Below, piece by piece: positions 52,779 through 63,262 of a DNA stretch of 64,000 nt. How positions within the stretch are numbered: position 1 is the first letter of the stretch; each line of letters begins with the position of its first letter. A program made the position numbers and the translations under genes. Source of the DNA: Mycoplasma leachii PG50 (GTDB lineage: Bacteria > Bacillota_I > Bacilli_A > Mycoplasmatales > Mycoplasmataceae); contig NC_014751.1 in assembly GCF_000183365.1 (NCBI RefSeq), positions 930,001 through 994,000 of the forward strand. Direction: 5' to 3'. The notes under the pieces were generated by a model, which saw nothing but the letters and a program-made list of their open reading frames with translations, did not search any database and had not been told where the DNA came from.

Positions 52779-52806
52779 AAAGAGAGATTTGAAATCTCTC
52801 TTTTAA
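52779..52806. terminator. Terminator of the sugar operon
   Basis: A perfect 12-bp stem AAAGAGAGATTT/AAATCTCTCTTT plus T tail; it also faces the convergent fragment on the minus strand. Confidence 0.9.
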
Positions 52807-53125
52807 TTATTAAAAATTTGATTTATTATTTCTTCTCTTCAATTATTTTTTATAAAAGTAGGTTTTTTATCTAAATTTTTATTAATTATTTCTAATATAT
52901 CAATATCATAAATATTTTTTTCTAATAATTGAATTAATTCGTTAGTAGTAAAAGAAAAAATATTTAAACCTTTAACAGTATTTTTCATTTTATTTGTTGT
53001 ATTTAATTCAATGAATTGAGTCGATCTAAAAATATTTAATACATTATTATCTAATTTATTGGCTATAAAAATAGTTTGGCAATTATTATAAGTAGAATAA
53101 AAATTAACTGAATGTCTTATAACAG
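52803..53125 (-). pseudogene. C-terminal fragment, possibly of a FokI/AlwI-like restriction enzyme
   Basis: The minus frame from about 53125 to TAA 52803 gives about 108 residues with no start codon of its own (one internal ATG). The pattern CQTIFIANKLDNNVLNIFRS, IFSFTTNELIQLLEK and the C-terminal KNNWREEIINQIF resembles the end of type IIS restriction nucleases, where a late strand and a short helix close the catalytic domain. This likeness is from memory and weak. The N-terminal end is lost at the junction with the coiled-coil gene, so it is a remnant. Confidence 0.45.
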
Positions 53126-54627
53126 GTTCTAATTCAAAGATTGAAGCAACAAATGAAGAATTAAATAAACAAATGGGTCTTTTAGAAAAAACTAAAAGAG
53201 AAGAACTTGAATTAACTAATACTAAAGATCAACTAAAGAGAACACAAGAAGAAAAAGATAGAAAATACGAAGAAATTTTATCAGAACTATCTAAAGTAGA
53301 AGATGAACTAAAAAGTAATAATTCTGAAAAAGCAAAATACGTTAAGGAATTTGAAAAAGCTAATAAATTAGCTTTAGAAAAACAAAAAGAACTTAGTGAT
53401 CTTGAAGGTAAACATATTGCTTTAGAAAAAGTAAAAGAACAAAGAACTAAGGATAATGAAAAGATAAATAAACAAGTTAATTCTTTAAGTAGAATGATTG
53501 TTTCTAAAAATGAAGATTTAAATAGGGAAAAATCAGAAAAAGAAGCCTTAGAAAAAGAAATTGCTAATATTGATAAAAGCATAGAAGCAACTATTCAACA
53601 AATTACAAAAGACAAACAAGATAATGAAAAACTAAATTCTAAGTTAACAAAAGATTTAGAAGATAAGCATCAAGAAATTGAAGTATTGAAAAAAATACTA
53701 AAGATGCTAAAGATAGAACTGAGCCAATTATTAAAATTGTAGAAACAAAAAAAGAAGAATTAAATACTTTAACTAAGAGTCATAAAGAATTAAAAGATAG
53801 TGTTGAGGAATTGAAAAATAAACTTCTATCTCAAAATACTGAACTAGAAGAAATGGGATCTAAAATTGAACCTGCTTTAATTGAAATAAGTAAAAAAAAA
53901 TGAAGAAGGTAAGGAATTATTCCTAACTATTACTAAATTACAAAAACAAGTAGAATACCTATCAACTATTGACGATCAATTAAGTAAAGAAAAAGTAACT
54001 CTAGAAAATAAACTTAGAATTGTTGAAAAAGAAATTGTAGAAGGAAAAATCAGTAGACAATCAGATGATATTAGAAGCTTTGGTACTACTGTAGAAGGTT
54101 TACGTAACTTTAAAGATTTTCTGGATAAACAAACTCAAGAAGAGAAGTTGGAATTAGAAAGATTGATTAAAGAAAATCAACAACTTCAATCTGAAATAGA
54201 AAAAGAAACAGAGGAAGCAAAAAGTTCTGAAGAAACCAATAAGAGATTGAAGAGAGAAGATAAAAAACTTAATGATAAACTTTCAGATATGATTAATAAA
54301 AAAGATATTCTAATCAAAAAAATTAATGAACTGATTGTTTTAAGTGATGAAATTGAGGATATTTATAGACATAATTTAAACAGTGCAGGTAAAGCCAAAA
54401 TTGAGATTGAATTAGCTAAAAGAACTATTGAAACATTTGTTGGTACTTCTGCTGATAAATATAAACACGATTTAAATAAAATTAGAAAAACTCATTTCAA
54501 AGCTATTCATAAATACTATGAAGAAATAATAAAAAATGAGCGAGAAGCTAAAGAAAAATTAGAAAAATTCAAAACTGATATCGATTCCTTAGAAAAACAA
54601 ATTCAAGAATTTGATAAACAACAATAA
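53101..54627 (+). pseudogene. Coiled-coil protein gene, truncated at the 5' end and frameshifted
   Basis: The plus frame opens at 53101 with no start codon until ATG 53173. It codes for long Lys/Glu/Leu heptad coiled coil, broken at about 53686-53692 (A7 where A8 would continue) and again at 53892-53900 (A9 where A8 would continue). The two shifts cancel, so the same frame carries on to TAA 54625. The intermediate part (about 53693-53900) reads in another frame as coiled coil too. It would have been about 500 aa or more. Similar to large coiled-coil proteins of unknown role. Confidence 0.65.
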
Positions 54628-54649
54628 TTTCTATTAATAAACAAACATT

Positions 54650-54672
54650 AACTCATCTTAGGATGAGTTTTT
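54650..54672 (+). terminator. Terminator of the coiled-coil gene
   Basis: AACTCATC/GATGAGTT stem with a 4-base loop and T tail. Confidence 0.85.
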
Positions 54673-54709
54673 GTTACATAATTTATTTGATAAATAATTA
54701 GGAGGTTAT

Positions 54710-55615
54710 ATGAAAAGTGAAATTCTAATTAGTAAAGATAATAAACAATTAGTTTTATATAAATGAGATGAAGTAACAAGACCACTAGCTGTAATTCAAC
54801 TAGTTCATGGTAGTTGTGAACACATAAAAAGATATGAAGATTTTATAAGACAAATGAATCAAAATAATGTAATAGTAATTGGAATTGATCAAAGAGGTCA
54901 TGGACAAACTAGTGTTTTAAATAATGAACTTGGGTATTTTAGTAAAACTAAAGGTTGAGAGTGTTTAATACAAGATCAATTATTAGTTAATCAATATATT
55001 AAAACTAATTATTCTGATTTACCTATTTATATGTTTGGTCATTCAATGGGAAGTTTTATTGCTAGAAGTTATGCAATTAAATATAGTAATACTATTAAAG
55101 GGTTAATTTTAAGTGGAACTAATCAAACTAATAGTTTTACTTTACTTTCAGCTTTAGTTTTAACAAAACTAACTTCTTTATTTTTAAAAGAAAAACAACC
55201 AAATAAAATTATTTGAAATATTAGTTATAAACAATTAAATAAAAAGTTTAAAACTAATAATAGTAATGGAGTTGAATGACTAACTAGAAATACAAATATT
55301 CAAAATCAATTTTTAAATGATAAATTATGTGGGTTTGTATTTAGTAGTAGTGCTTTTAAAGATATGTTTAAAGGAATGTTATTTAACTTAAAAACTAAAA
55401 ATATAAAAAAGATGAATCATGATCTAAGAATTTTATTACTAACTGGTAGTGATGATCCTGTAAGTCATTATAGTAAAGATGTAATTAAACTAAATAATAA
55501 ATTAGAAAAATTAGGTTATGATTCAAAACTAATTATTTATAAAGATTTTAGACATGAAATCTTAAATGAATTAGATAAAGATTTAGTAATTAGAGATATT
55601 TTAAAATTTATGTAA
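54710..55615 (+). CDS. Alpha/beta hydrolase, lysophospholipase-like
   Basis: 301 aa. It has the oxyanion HGSCEH region, GIDQRGHGQT and the nucleophile elbow FGHSMGSF with Ser112. Near the C-terminus the acid strand LLLTGSDDPVSHY and His in YKDFRHEILNE complete the triad. This is the pattern of monoglyceride lipase/lysophospholipase (PldB-like), consistent with use of host lipids. ATG 54710 has TTAGGAGG just upstream. It is not close to the 12523 hydrolase. Confidence 0.85.
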
Positions 55616-55669
55616 TTTATTAATTTTTATCTTTATAATATAACTAATAAATAGAAAAATAGTAGAAAT

Positions 55670-56134
55670 ATGCTGCCAAAAGATCTTGATTTTAAGCTAC
55701 AAATTATAGAAGAACATAAAAAAGGAGCTTCAGTTAAAGCTTTATCAGATAAATATAATATTGGTATTTGAACAATCAGAGATTGGATTCACCAGTATAA
55801 AATGTTTGCTGAGCAAGGAATTAGTAAAAGTGTAGTTCATACTAAATATGATCCAGAGTTTAAATTACACGTTATTAATCATAAAAAAGAATATAACTTA
55901 AGCTATCCAGAAACTATCAAACTATTTAGTATTAAAAACTCTTCAACTGTTGCTTTGTGAGAAAAACAGTTTAAAGAAAAAGGAATACAAGGTTTAAGTA
56001 ATCAAATCGGCAGACCCAAAAACAGCTCTACTTCTTATAAACAGCTCTTTTTACAATTAGAAGAAAAAATTGCTGATTTAGAACAACAAATTGATGAACT
56101 AAAACAGCAATTAAATATTAAAGATACAAAATAA
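55670..56134 (+). CDS. Orphan IS3-family OrfA-like (InsJ/transposase helix-turn-helix) protein
   Basis: 154 aa. Two helix-turn-helix domains (YNIGIWTIRDWIHQYK and KNSSTVALWEKQFKEKGIQGL) and a C-terminal Leu/Gln/Glu coiled coil (IADLEQQIDELKQQL) are typical of IS3/IS150 OrfA. There is no OrfB downstream: the next gene is deoD on the minus strand, and no inverted repeats are obvious. It may be a stranded part of an insertion sequence or a gene-recruited regulator. The start lacks a clear ribosome site. Confidence 0.7.
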
Positions 56135-56152
56135 ACATACTTATAAAAAATT

Positions 56153-56180
56153 AGACCTTAGCAAACAAAAGCTAAGGTTT
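56153..56180. terminator. Bidirectional terminator between OrfA and deoD
   Basis: ACCTTAGC/GCTAAGGT stem with an A-rich loop and flanking T/A runs. Confidence 0.82.
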
Positions 56181-56834
56181 TTAATTTGCAAATAGTTTTT
56201 CTAAAACATCTTGATACATTTTTAGTGTAGCTATTTCTCTTTGTTTTGCAGTTAAATCATTTGAATGATCATTTAAATTATCTGAAACAGTTAAAATAGT
56301 TGCTGCTTTTTTATTAAAATGATTTGCTAAATAAAATAAAGCAAAACTTTCCATATCAACAACATCTAAATTATGTTCTTTTATATCTAATTTAGATAAT
56401 CTGTAAAACACATCACTACAGTGAACATTTGCTTTTAAACCAATATTTAGATCTAAACTAGGTTGATTAATTTGTCATCCTGTTTTATTTGGTTCAAAAA
56501 TATTTACTTCACTAAAAGCATTTTTTGCTTCAATTACAGTTCCTATTTTAATATCGTTATTATATGTTCCACAAGTTCCAACTCTAATAATAGTATTAAC
56601 ATTATGATCATTAAATAACTCATGAACATAAATAGCAATTGAAGGTTGACCCATTCCGCTTGTAGCAAAACTAACTTTATGATTTTTATAATAACCAGTG
56701 TAAACAAAAGCATTTCTGACTTCACTTACTAATTTATAATCAGTTAGTAAGTTTTCTGCTGCTCATTTAGTTCTTTTTGGATCTCCTGCAATTAGTGCAA
56801 TATTAGCAATATCGGCATTTTTATCAATATGCAT
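56181..56834 (-). CDS. deoD: Purine nucleoside phosphorylase
   Basis: 217 aa. It starts MHIDKNADIANIALIAGDPKR, contains ATSGMGQPSIAIY and RVGTCGTYN of the phosphate and base site, and VVDMESFALFYLA with the Met-Glu that binds ribose. It splits purine nucleosides with phosphate to bases and ribose-1-phosphate in the salvage pathway. Slightly shorter than the usual 235 aa. The ATG at 56834 has TTAGGAG upstream. Confidence 0.93.
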
Positions 56835-57036
56835 ATTTTTTTCTCCTAACTAAAGTTTATTTATATCTATTTATAGATTACTAAAAACAAATAAGTTAAT
56901 AAAAGTTTTAAACTAGTTTTTTTACTAGTTTTAATTATTTTTTTAAATATTTTTAATTTTTAATCACTTTTTAAAATTTTTTTCTAATACTATAATGAAA
57001 GCAAAATAAGCTTTAATTATTTTATTAAGCTTTAAA

Positions 57037-58017
57037 TTATTTATTATATCTAGTTAAAAGAGTGTTAAAGACTAAATTATCATCTTCAGTTCTAATATAA
57101 ATTTTTAAAAGATCAATTAAAGTTTTTGAACGAAAAATAATAAAAAAATAATTTATAAGTAATTTTTTAAAAGTTTTTTCTAATAGATTAATAGAAAGGA
57201 TAAATGAGTTATTCTCAAACACTTCTTTAATTGCATTAACTAAATGTATTTCATTTAAAGTTAAATTATATAAATGTCAGTTTAAGTCAGTTGTAAAGTT
57301 ATTTTTAAAAATTTTAATTAGTTGTTGTTGTAAATCATTAATGTTATTAATATCTTCATATTCTAGTTCTAAAACTATTTGATGAGATCAATTTAATACA
57401 GTAAGTAAATAAGTTTTTTTATTCATTAAATCAATAAAAATTGGTTTGTTATCAATTTTCAGTTGATCTTTTGGTATTTTATAAATTCTTTGGTTTTTAT
57501 TAGTTATCACAAATTCAAATTTATCACTTATTATAAATACATCTTTGAATTTATATCTATTTAAATCTATTTGTTTATTTATAAAAAATCTATTAATAGA
57601 ATCAATTCTTAAAATATCTGAAAAAATAGTTGGATTAGTTTTAATAATAAAATCTTTATCAATATCAAAATTAGTATTCAATACTAATCTATGTCTATGT
57701 TTATGATCTAAAACTTTTTGTAAAAAATCAGTTTTAAATTGGTTTTGATTAATAATATTAATAAAAAAACTATTTTTAGTTAAAAGGTTAATCTCTTTAG
57801 CTTGAAAATCTAAATAAATGTCAAAATTTAACATATAATAACCAACTAAATTACCTTTAAAACAATAATACTTTAAGGCTCTATTTCAATTAGAAGAAGT
57901 ATATAAACTATTTAGAATATAACTTGGAATTTGTTCAAAAATTTGTTCACCAATTAAATATTTATCATTTAGTTTATTTATTTGAATTAAAACTGAGTGC
58001 GTAGCGTAATAAAACAT
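57037..58017 (-). CDS. Hypothetical protein, 326 aa
   Basis: Not recognised. One frame runs from ATG 58017 to TAA 57037 with TGA-Trp codons at several places. It is rich in Ile, Asn, Lys and Phe, without signal peptide or clear membrane helix. A HKHRHR cluster occurs near residue 105. The end is a hydrophobic-basic region (FILSINLLEKTFKKLLINYF). It is divergent from fruR, with about 150 bases between, so it may share regulation. Probably mollicute-specific. Confidence 0.65.
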
Positions 58018-58090
58018 ATATTTTCTTTCTATTAATAAATTTAACAAAAAATAGTGTGGTTATTAAATTTTAATTAAATAAAGATTTTAT

Positions 58091-58125
58091 TTGGTGTTTT
58101 TTGGTGTAATTTGGATTTTTTTGGC
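58091..58125 (+). repeat. Four phased TTTGG motifs upstream of the fru operon
   Basis: TTTGG occurs at 58091, 58101, 58111 and 58121, exactly 10 bases apart, in the space before fruR. The spacing is one helical turn. It overlaps the -35 region of the likely fruR promoter, so it may be an operator or bend. Confidence 0.75.
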
Positions 58126-58152
58126 TTATACTAAAAAATTAACGGTTATAAT
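58122..58152 (+). promoter_or_regulatory. Promoter of fruR-fruK-fruA
   Basis: TTGGCT (58122-58127) and TATAAT (58147-58152) are 19 bases apart. The last phased TTTGG overlaps the -35 box. Confidence 0.55.
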
Positions 58153-58169
58153 AAACTTGAGGGATTCAT

Positions 58170-58868
58170 ATGATTAAAGAACAAAGATACAAAGAGATTT
58201 TAAAAAAATTAGAAATAAATGAATTGCTTTCTTTAGAGTTTCTATCAACTGATTTAAATATTCCCTTAACTACTTTAAGAAGAGATCTTAAAGAACTAGA
58301 ACAAAGACATAAAGTTATTAGAACACATGGAGGAGTACAACTTAATAAAAGTAATTTAATTGTTGAAGATTATTTAGATAATAAAATTAATTTAAATATT
58401 CAAGCTAAACAACAAATTGCTATTAAAGCTCTTAAAAAAATAAAACCTAAAACTTGTATTTTTTTAGATTCAGGTTCAACAACTTATTATTTAGCAAAAA
58501 TTTTAGATCCTAATTTAGATTTAAAAATTGTTACTAATTCAATTTTAAATGTTCAAGAATTAAGTAAAAATAATCATCAAAATATTTATTTATTAGGTGG
58601 AAAATATCAAGTTATTACTAGTTCTATTTTAGGTTATCAAGCAGTTAATGATTTGAAAAACTATGCTTTTGATTTAAGTTTTATTGGCATTAATGCAGTT
58701 GATGATCAAAACAATATTTATACAACTAGTGATGATCATGCTCAACTAAAAATTCAAGTAATTAAGAACTCAAATAAAAGCTATGGGTTAGTTGATCAAT
58801 CTAAAAAACATTCTAAATCATTTTATAAATTTGCTACAAATTTAGAATTAGAGCTAATTGAAGATTAA
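58170..58868 (+). CDS. fruR: DeoR-family repressor of the fructose operon
   Basis: 232 aa. An N-terminal winged helix (LSTDLNIPLTTLRRDLKELEQ) is followed by THGGVQL, then the DeoR sensor domain with DSGSTTYYLAKIL and TNSILNVQEL. In this family the sensor binds a sugar phosphate, such as fructose-1-phosphate, to release DNA. Its start is preceded by GAGGGATTC. The stop overlaps the fruK start by one base, so the regulator leads its own operon. Confidence 0.9.
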   Translation: MIKEQRYKEILKKLEINELLSLEFLSTDLNIPLTTLRRDLKELEQRHKVIRTHGGVQLNKSNLIVEDYLDNKINLNIQAKQQIAIKALKKIKPKTCIFLDSGSTTYYLAKILDPNLDLKIVTNSILNVQELSKNNHQNIYLLGGKYQVITSSILGYQAVNDLKNYAFDLSFIGINAVDDQNNIYTTSDDHAQLKIQVIKNSNKSYGLVDQSKKHSKSFYKFATNLELELIED

Positions 58869-59803
58869 TGATTTATACAATTACTTTAAACCCTGCTATT
58901 GATTGTGTAATTGAAACTAATGAAATAGATTTTAATAACACTAATTATTATACAAATAGTTATTCATTAATTGGTGGTAAGGGAATTAATGTAGCAATTA
59001 TTTTAAATAATTTAAAAAATGATGTTATAAGTACAGGTTTTTTAGGTAAAAATAATGCCAATCAATTTTTAGATAAATTTTTAAAATTGAATTTAAAAAA
59101 TCATTTCTTTTTATACAATGGTATAACTAGAACTAATTTTAAGATTAAAAATTTAAATACTTTTGATGAAATAGAGCTGAATGGTGTCGGTTGTGATCTT
59201 AAATCAAGTTATCTAAATAAGTTATTAAAATATCTTAAAGATAATTTAAAGGAAAATGATATTGTTATAGCTAGTGGAAGTGTTAATAAATCATTTAATG
59301 ATAATGTTTATCAAATTATAGGTGATCTTGTTAATAAAAAACAAGCTTTATTCATTTTAGATACCTCTAAAAAATATCTTTTAGAAGGTCTAAAAGCAAA
59401 ACCTTTTTTAATTAAACCAAACATTAGTGAATTATTTTCAGTTTTTAATGAACCTATTAGTTATGAATTTGATGAAATTTGTAAAAAAATAAAGCAACTA
59501 CAAAATTTAGGTGCTAGAAATATTTTATTAAGTATGGCAAATAAAGGAAGCTATTATTTTTCAGAAAACAATGATATTTATAAAATAGGGGTTGGTCAAG
59601 GAAAACTAGTTAATTCAACTGGAGCTGGTGATTCAATGTTAGCTGGATTTGTTCACGGATTAAATCAACAATTAGATATTATAAAAACTTTAAAATATGC
59701 TGCTAGCTGCGGGTCAAGTACTGCTTTTAGTAAATGACTAGCAACAAAAAAAGAAATCAATAAACACTTAAAAGAAATTAAAGTTAAAAAAATAGAAAGG
59801 TAG
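58868..59803 (+). CDS. fruK: 1-phosphofructokinase
   Basis: 311 aa. It converts fructose-1-phosphate to fructose-1,6-bisphosphate with ATP. The PfkB family start MIYTITLNPAIDCVIET and the Gly-Gly motif IGGKGINVAI bind sugar; NSTGAGDSMLAGF near the end carries the catalytic Asp. One base overlap with fruR, and fruA starts 2 bases after its stop. The last 20 residues follow a TGA-Trp. Confidence 0.93.
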
Positions 59804-59805
59804 TT

Positions 59806-61842
59806 ATGCAAATAAAAGATTTATTTAATCAAAATACTTCTTTTTTTAAACAAGAATTTAAAACAAAAACACAAATAATTGACTTTTTAGTTTCAAAATT
59901 GTTAGAACAAAAAATTATTAGTAAAAAAACTGCAGTTTTAAATGCAATTAAAACAAGAGAAAAATTAGAATCAACTGCTATTGGTGATGGTATTGCTATT
60001 CCACATGCATTAAATGAAGCAGTACTAAAACCAACAGTTTGCTTTATGAGTTTAAAAACTCCAATAAAATGAAATAATAATGATAACCAATTAGTTGATT
60101 TAGTTTTTATGATAGTAACAAATGATCAAAATGGCAATGATCATATGGATGCAATTGCAGATCTTTCATCTAAATTCTTAGATTCTAGTGTTTTAAATAA
60201 ATTAAGAGAAATTGAAAGTTTTATAGAACTAGTAGAAATTTTTGATGATAAAAAAGAATTAAAAGAAGAACAAATTAATAAAAATGAATTTTTTGATGTT
60301 GTTGGAATAACTGCTTGTCCTACAGGAATTGCTCATACATATTTAGCTAGTGATAAGTTAACTGAATATGCAAAAAGTTTAAATCTAAGCATTAAGATTG
60401 AAACACAAGGAAGAAGAGGAATTGAAAATAAGTTAACTGAACAAGATATTAAAAATGCTAAAGTAATTATTTTAGCTCATGATAAAGCAATTGAAGGAAT
60501 GTCTAGATTTAATAATTGTAAAGTTATTGACACAAGCACAAAAGATGCAATTTACAATGGAAAAGAATTGATCTCTAACTTTGATAAACATCCTAAATTA
60601 AAAGAAATTAAAAATATTAAAGCTGATGATTCAACTATTGGGGAATTAAGTTTAAAAAAATTTAAAGACTTTAAGGGTAATTTGTTAGGTGGGGTTTCTA
60701 GAATGCTTCCTTTTGTTGTAGCTGGTGGAATTATTTTAGGAATTGGTTTTTTATTAGACTTTATTACTGGTAATGGTAATGCTAAAGGTGATTTTGGAAC
60801 AGTTAACAAAGTTTCTGGTTGATTTGCAGCAGCTGGAAAAACTGCAATGATGATGATGGTTCCAATACTTGGTGGTTATATTGCTTATGCAATTGTAGGA
60901 CCACAAGGATTAATGCCTGGTGTTGTAGCTGGATTATTAGCAGATAACACAGGTGGTTTTGCATATGGAACTATAGGATCTTGATCTGGATTATGAAAAA
61001 GAATTTTACCAGAACACTTACCAACTAGTTCAGGATTTATTGGTGCTATGGTTGGTGGTTATTTAACTGCTTTTATTGTTTTTGGTCTAACTGTAGGAAT
61101 GCAAAAATTTAAAAAACCATTTCATGGTGTAAGAGACATAGTGTTTATTCCAATTTTATCTTTATTAGGAATTTCTTTAACTATGTTTGTGTTAAATATA
61201 CCACTTGGTTATTTATTATATGGAATTCAATTGGGATTAACTTATATGGCTAAAAATAATTTACTAATTATTTTAGGAGCTATTATAGGGTTAATGATGT
61301 GTGTTGATATGGGTGGTCCTATTAATAAGATTGCTTATGTTTTAGGAACAGCTTCAGTAGCAGGTTCATTTGGAAAAGAAGCTATATTTACAAATGTTAT
61401 GGCTGCTTCAATGGCTGGAGGAATGATTCCACCTCTAGGTATTGCTTTATGTACAGTTTTATTTAAAAAAGTTTGAACTTCAAAAGAAAGAGATGCTGCA
61501 AAAGCAAATTGATTAATGGGATCATTTTTTATAAGTGAAGGAGCTATTCCATTTATGATAACTGATCCAAAACATATCTCAGTTTCAGCTTTAAGTGGTG
61601 GATTTGCTACAGGTTTATTGGTTGGTGCATTTAAAATTACCCTACCAGCTCCACATGGAGGAATATTTATATTTCCTTTATTAAATTCAGAATTATTTAC
61701 TAAACATAGTGTTGCTAAAGGTATGGGTATAGCTTTATTTATACTTGCTATTTTAATAGGAACACTTGTAATGACATTAATATTAGGATTTTGAAAAAAA
61801 GTAGATATTTCTAAAGGATATTTACAAATAGTTGAAACTTAA
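59806..61842 (+). CDS. fruA: Fructose-specific PTS enzyme IIABC
   Basis: 678 aa with three domains in order: IIA (residues 1-150) with phospho-His67 in IAIPHAL; IIB (about 160-260) with phospho-Cys171 in ITACPTGIAHTYLASD; IIC (about 280-670) with the membrane helices and SEGAIPFMITDP. It takes up fructose as fructose-1-phosphate for FruK. In the other PTS operon of this window IIA is a separate protein. ATG 59806 follows GAAAGG. Confidence 0.95.
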
Positions 61843-62519
61843 AAGATATTTAAAGCTATAAAAATATCTAGTCTAACTAAATTTAGATCAGTTTGATTAT
61901 AATTAATATAACCAATTTAATATGTTATGTTATATCTGTTTTTATAAATTTTTATTGTTTTTTAGAAAACATAATTTATACTTTATCTTTTATAAATCAG
62001 CATATTTATGCTGATTTTTTATTTTTTTGTTATTTTTTGGTCATTCTTTTAAAAAAAAAATCTAAAACAATAGTGAAAACAGAAGGGAATGAATATAAAA
62101 GAATAAAGAATAAAAAGAATTTAATATTAATTGATTTTAAAATTAATTATTTTTTAGTGTTAAAACTAACTTCACATTAACTTTTATTATAGAAATTGTT
62201 AGTATCACAAATTAATTGTGTAGAACTATGACTTTATATAGACTTTGCTTAGTTAGTGTGCATAACAAACTTTGTTTAATGACTTTTTTAGGTTTTAAAA
62301 AATTAGATTTGTTAAATTTTGAACTTATAAGCTAATAGAAATAAAAAAAATGAAATTACCTATGTGCACTAATCCATTTGATAATTTTTGCTACAAATTT
62401 CTTAAAAGTTATTATAAATTTTCCAAATTTATTTATTTTTAAAAAAAATTAAAAAAACTATTGCATATTTTAGAAATTTATTATAAAAAGAAATTAGAAA
62501 ATTTGGAAAGGAGAACGAG
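61843..62519. other. Intergenic gap, about 680 bases
   Basis: Holds the fruA terminator (61994-62017) and AT-rich filler. An open frame at 61893-62180 overlaps the hairpin and lacks a ribosome site, so I do not call it. The last 60 bases are the promoter region of the first sigma-like gene, with TTGCAT at 62461 and TTATAA at 62481 (spacing 14, poor). Confidence 0.5.
61994..62027 (+). terminator. Terminator of the fru operon
   Basis: A perfect 10-bp stem AAATCAGCAT/ATGCTGATTT and a long T-rich tail, about 150 bases after the fruA stop. Confidence 0.85.
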
Positions 62520-63095
62520 TTGAACAAATACTCAAATAAATACTTATTTGAACTTAGTTTAGAACAAAGAACTAAATTATTTTCAGAACTATTAAATCCA
62601 ATTAATGCTTCTATAAAAAAAGCAATTCTAGAATTTCATCCATTGCCATTAGAATATCAAGATTTATTATTTTATGCTTGATTAACTTTTCAAGAAATAT
62701 TAAACAAAAGTAAAGCAAAAAAGTTTAATGGAGAATTGTTATTAAAAGTTTTAGAAGCTATTAAATAAAAGTGTATAGAGGTTTGTGTAAAAAATATTAA
62801 AAACTATTATAAAAATCTAAATTTTAGTATTGCAACTTGTAGTCTTAGTTATAAAAAAACAAATAAAAGCACTATACTAAATAGCGAAAATAATTTAACA
62901 ATACAAGAAATAGTAGACACATATTTTAAAAATTCAAATGAAAAATTGGCAAAACAAGTATTTGGAATGTATGAAAATATTTTTTCACAAAAAGAAATAT
63001 GTGCAACACTTGATATATCAAAAAATAAATTTAATATAATCATAAAAAATACAATACGTGATTTACAAAAGGCCATTACATTATCTCTTAAGTAA
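62520..63095 (+). pseudogene. Sigma-factor-like protein, copy 1, interrupted by TAA
   Basis: TTG 62520 has the site GGAAAGGAGAACGAG. The first 82 residues (LFSELLNPINASIKKAILEF, then PLEYQDLLFYAWLTF) look like sigma region 2. TAA stops at 62766, exactly where copy 2 has TGA-Trp. The same frame then runs on for 108 codons to TAA at 63093-63095, with a region-4-like helix-turn-helix (SQKEICATLDISKNKFN). One G-to-A change would explain the break. If read through, it is about 190 aa, the size of a small alternative sigma factor. Confidence 0.65.
62899..62964 (+). repeat. 66-bp identical block, copy 1
   Basis: Identical over 66 bases to 63653-63718 in the paralogue, while the flanking parts of the genes are much more diverged. 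It covers QEIVDTYFKNSNEKLAKQVF in both. Confidence 0.9.
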
Positions 63096-63262
63096 ATTAA
63101 CTCAATTAATTGTAAACAAAATACATAATTATAATAATAATTTAGATTTCGCTTTTGTTAGTTTGAATTTAATTCAAAATAGCTTTATTTCTTTAATAAC
63201 TACTTAAAAAATCATTTTAGACAATATTAAAATATAATATTCATTTTTCATCAGGAGTTAAT

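Noticed and set aside
53229..53582. Minus ORF of 117 codons, Ser/Phe/Leu-rich
   Set aside because: Antisense of a Glu/Lys coiled-coil region, which always gives such composition.
60552..60809. Minus ORF of 85 codons
   Set aside because: Antisense of fruA IIB-IIC linker.
61893..62180. Hydrophobic ORF of 95 codons after fruA
   Set aside because: Overlaps the fru terminator hairpin and T tail, no ribosome site, ATT-rich composition.
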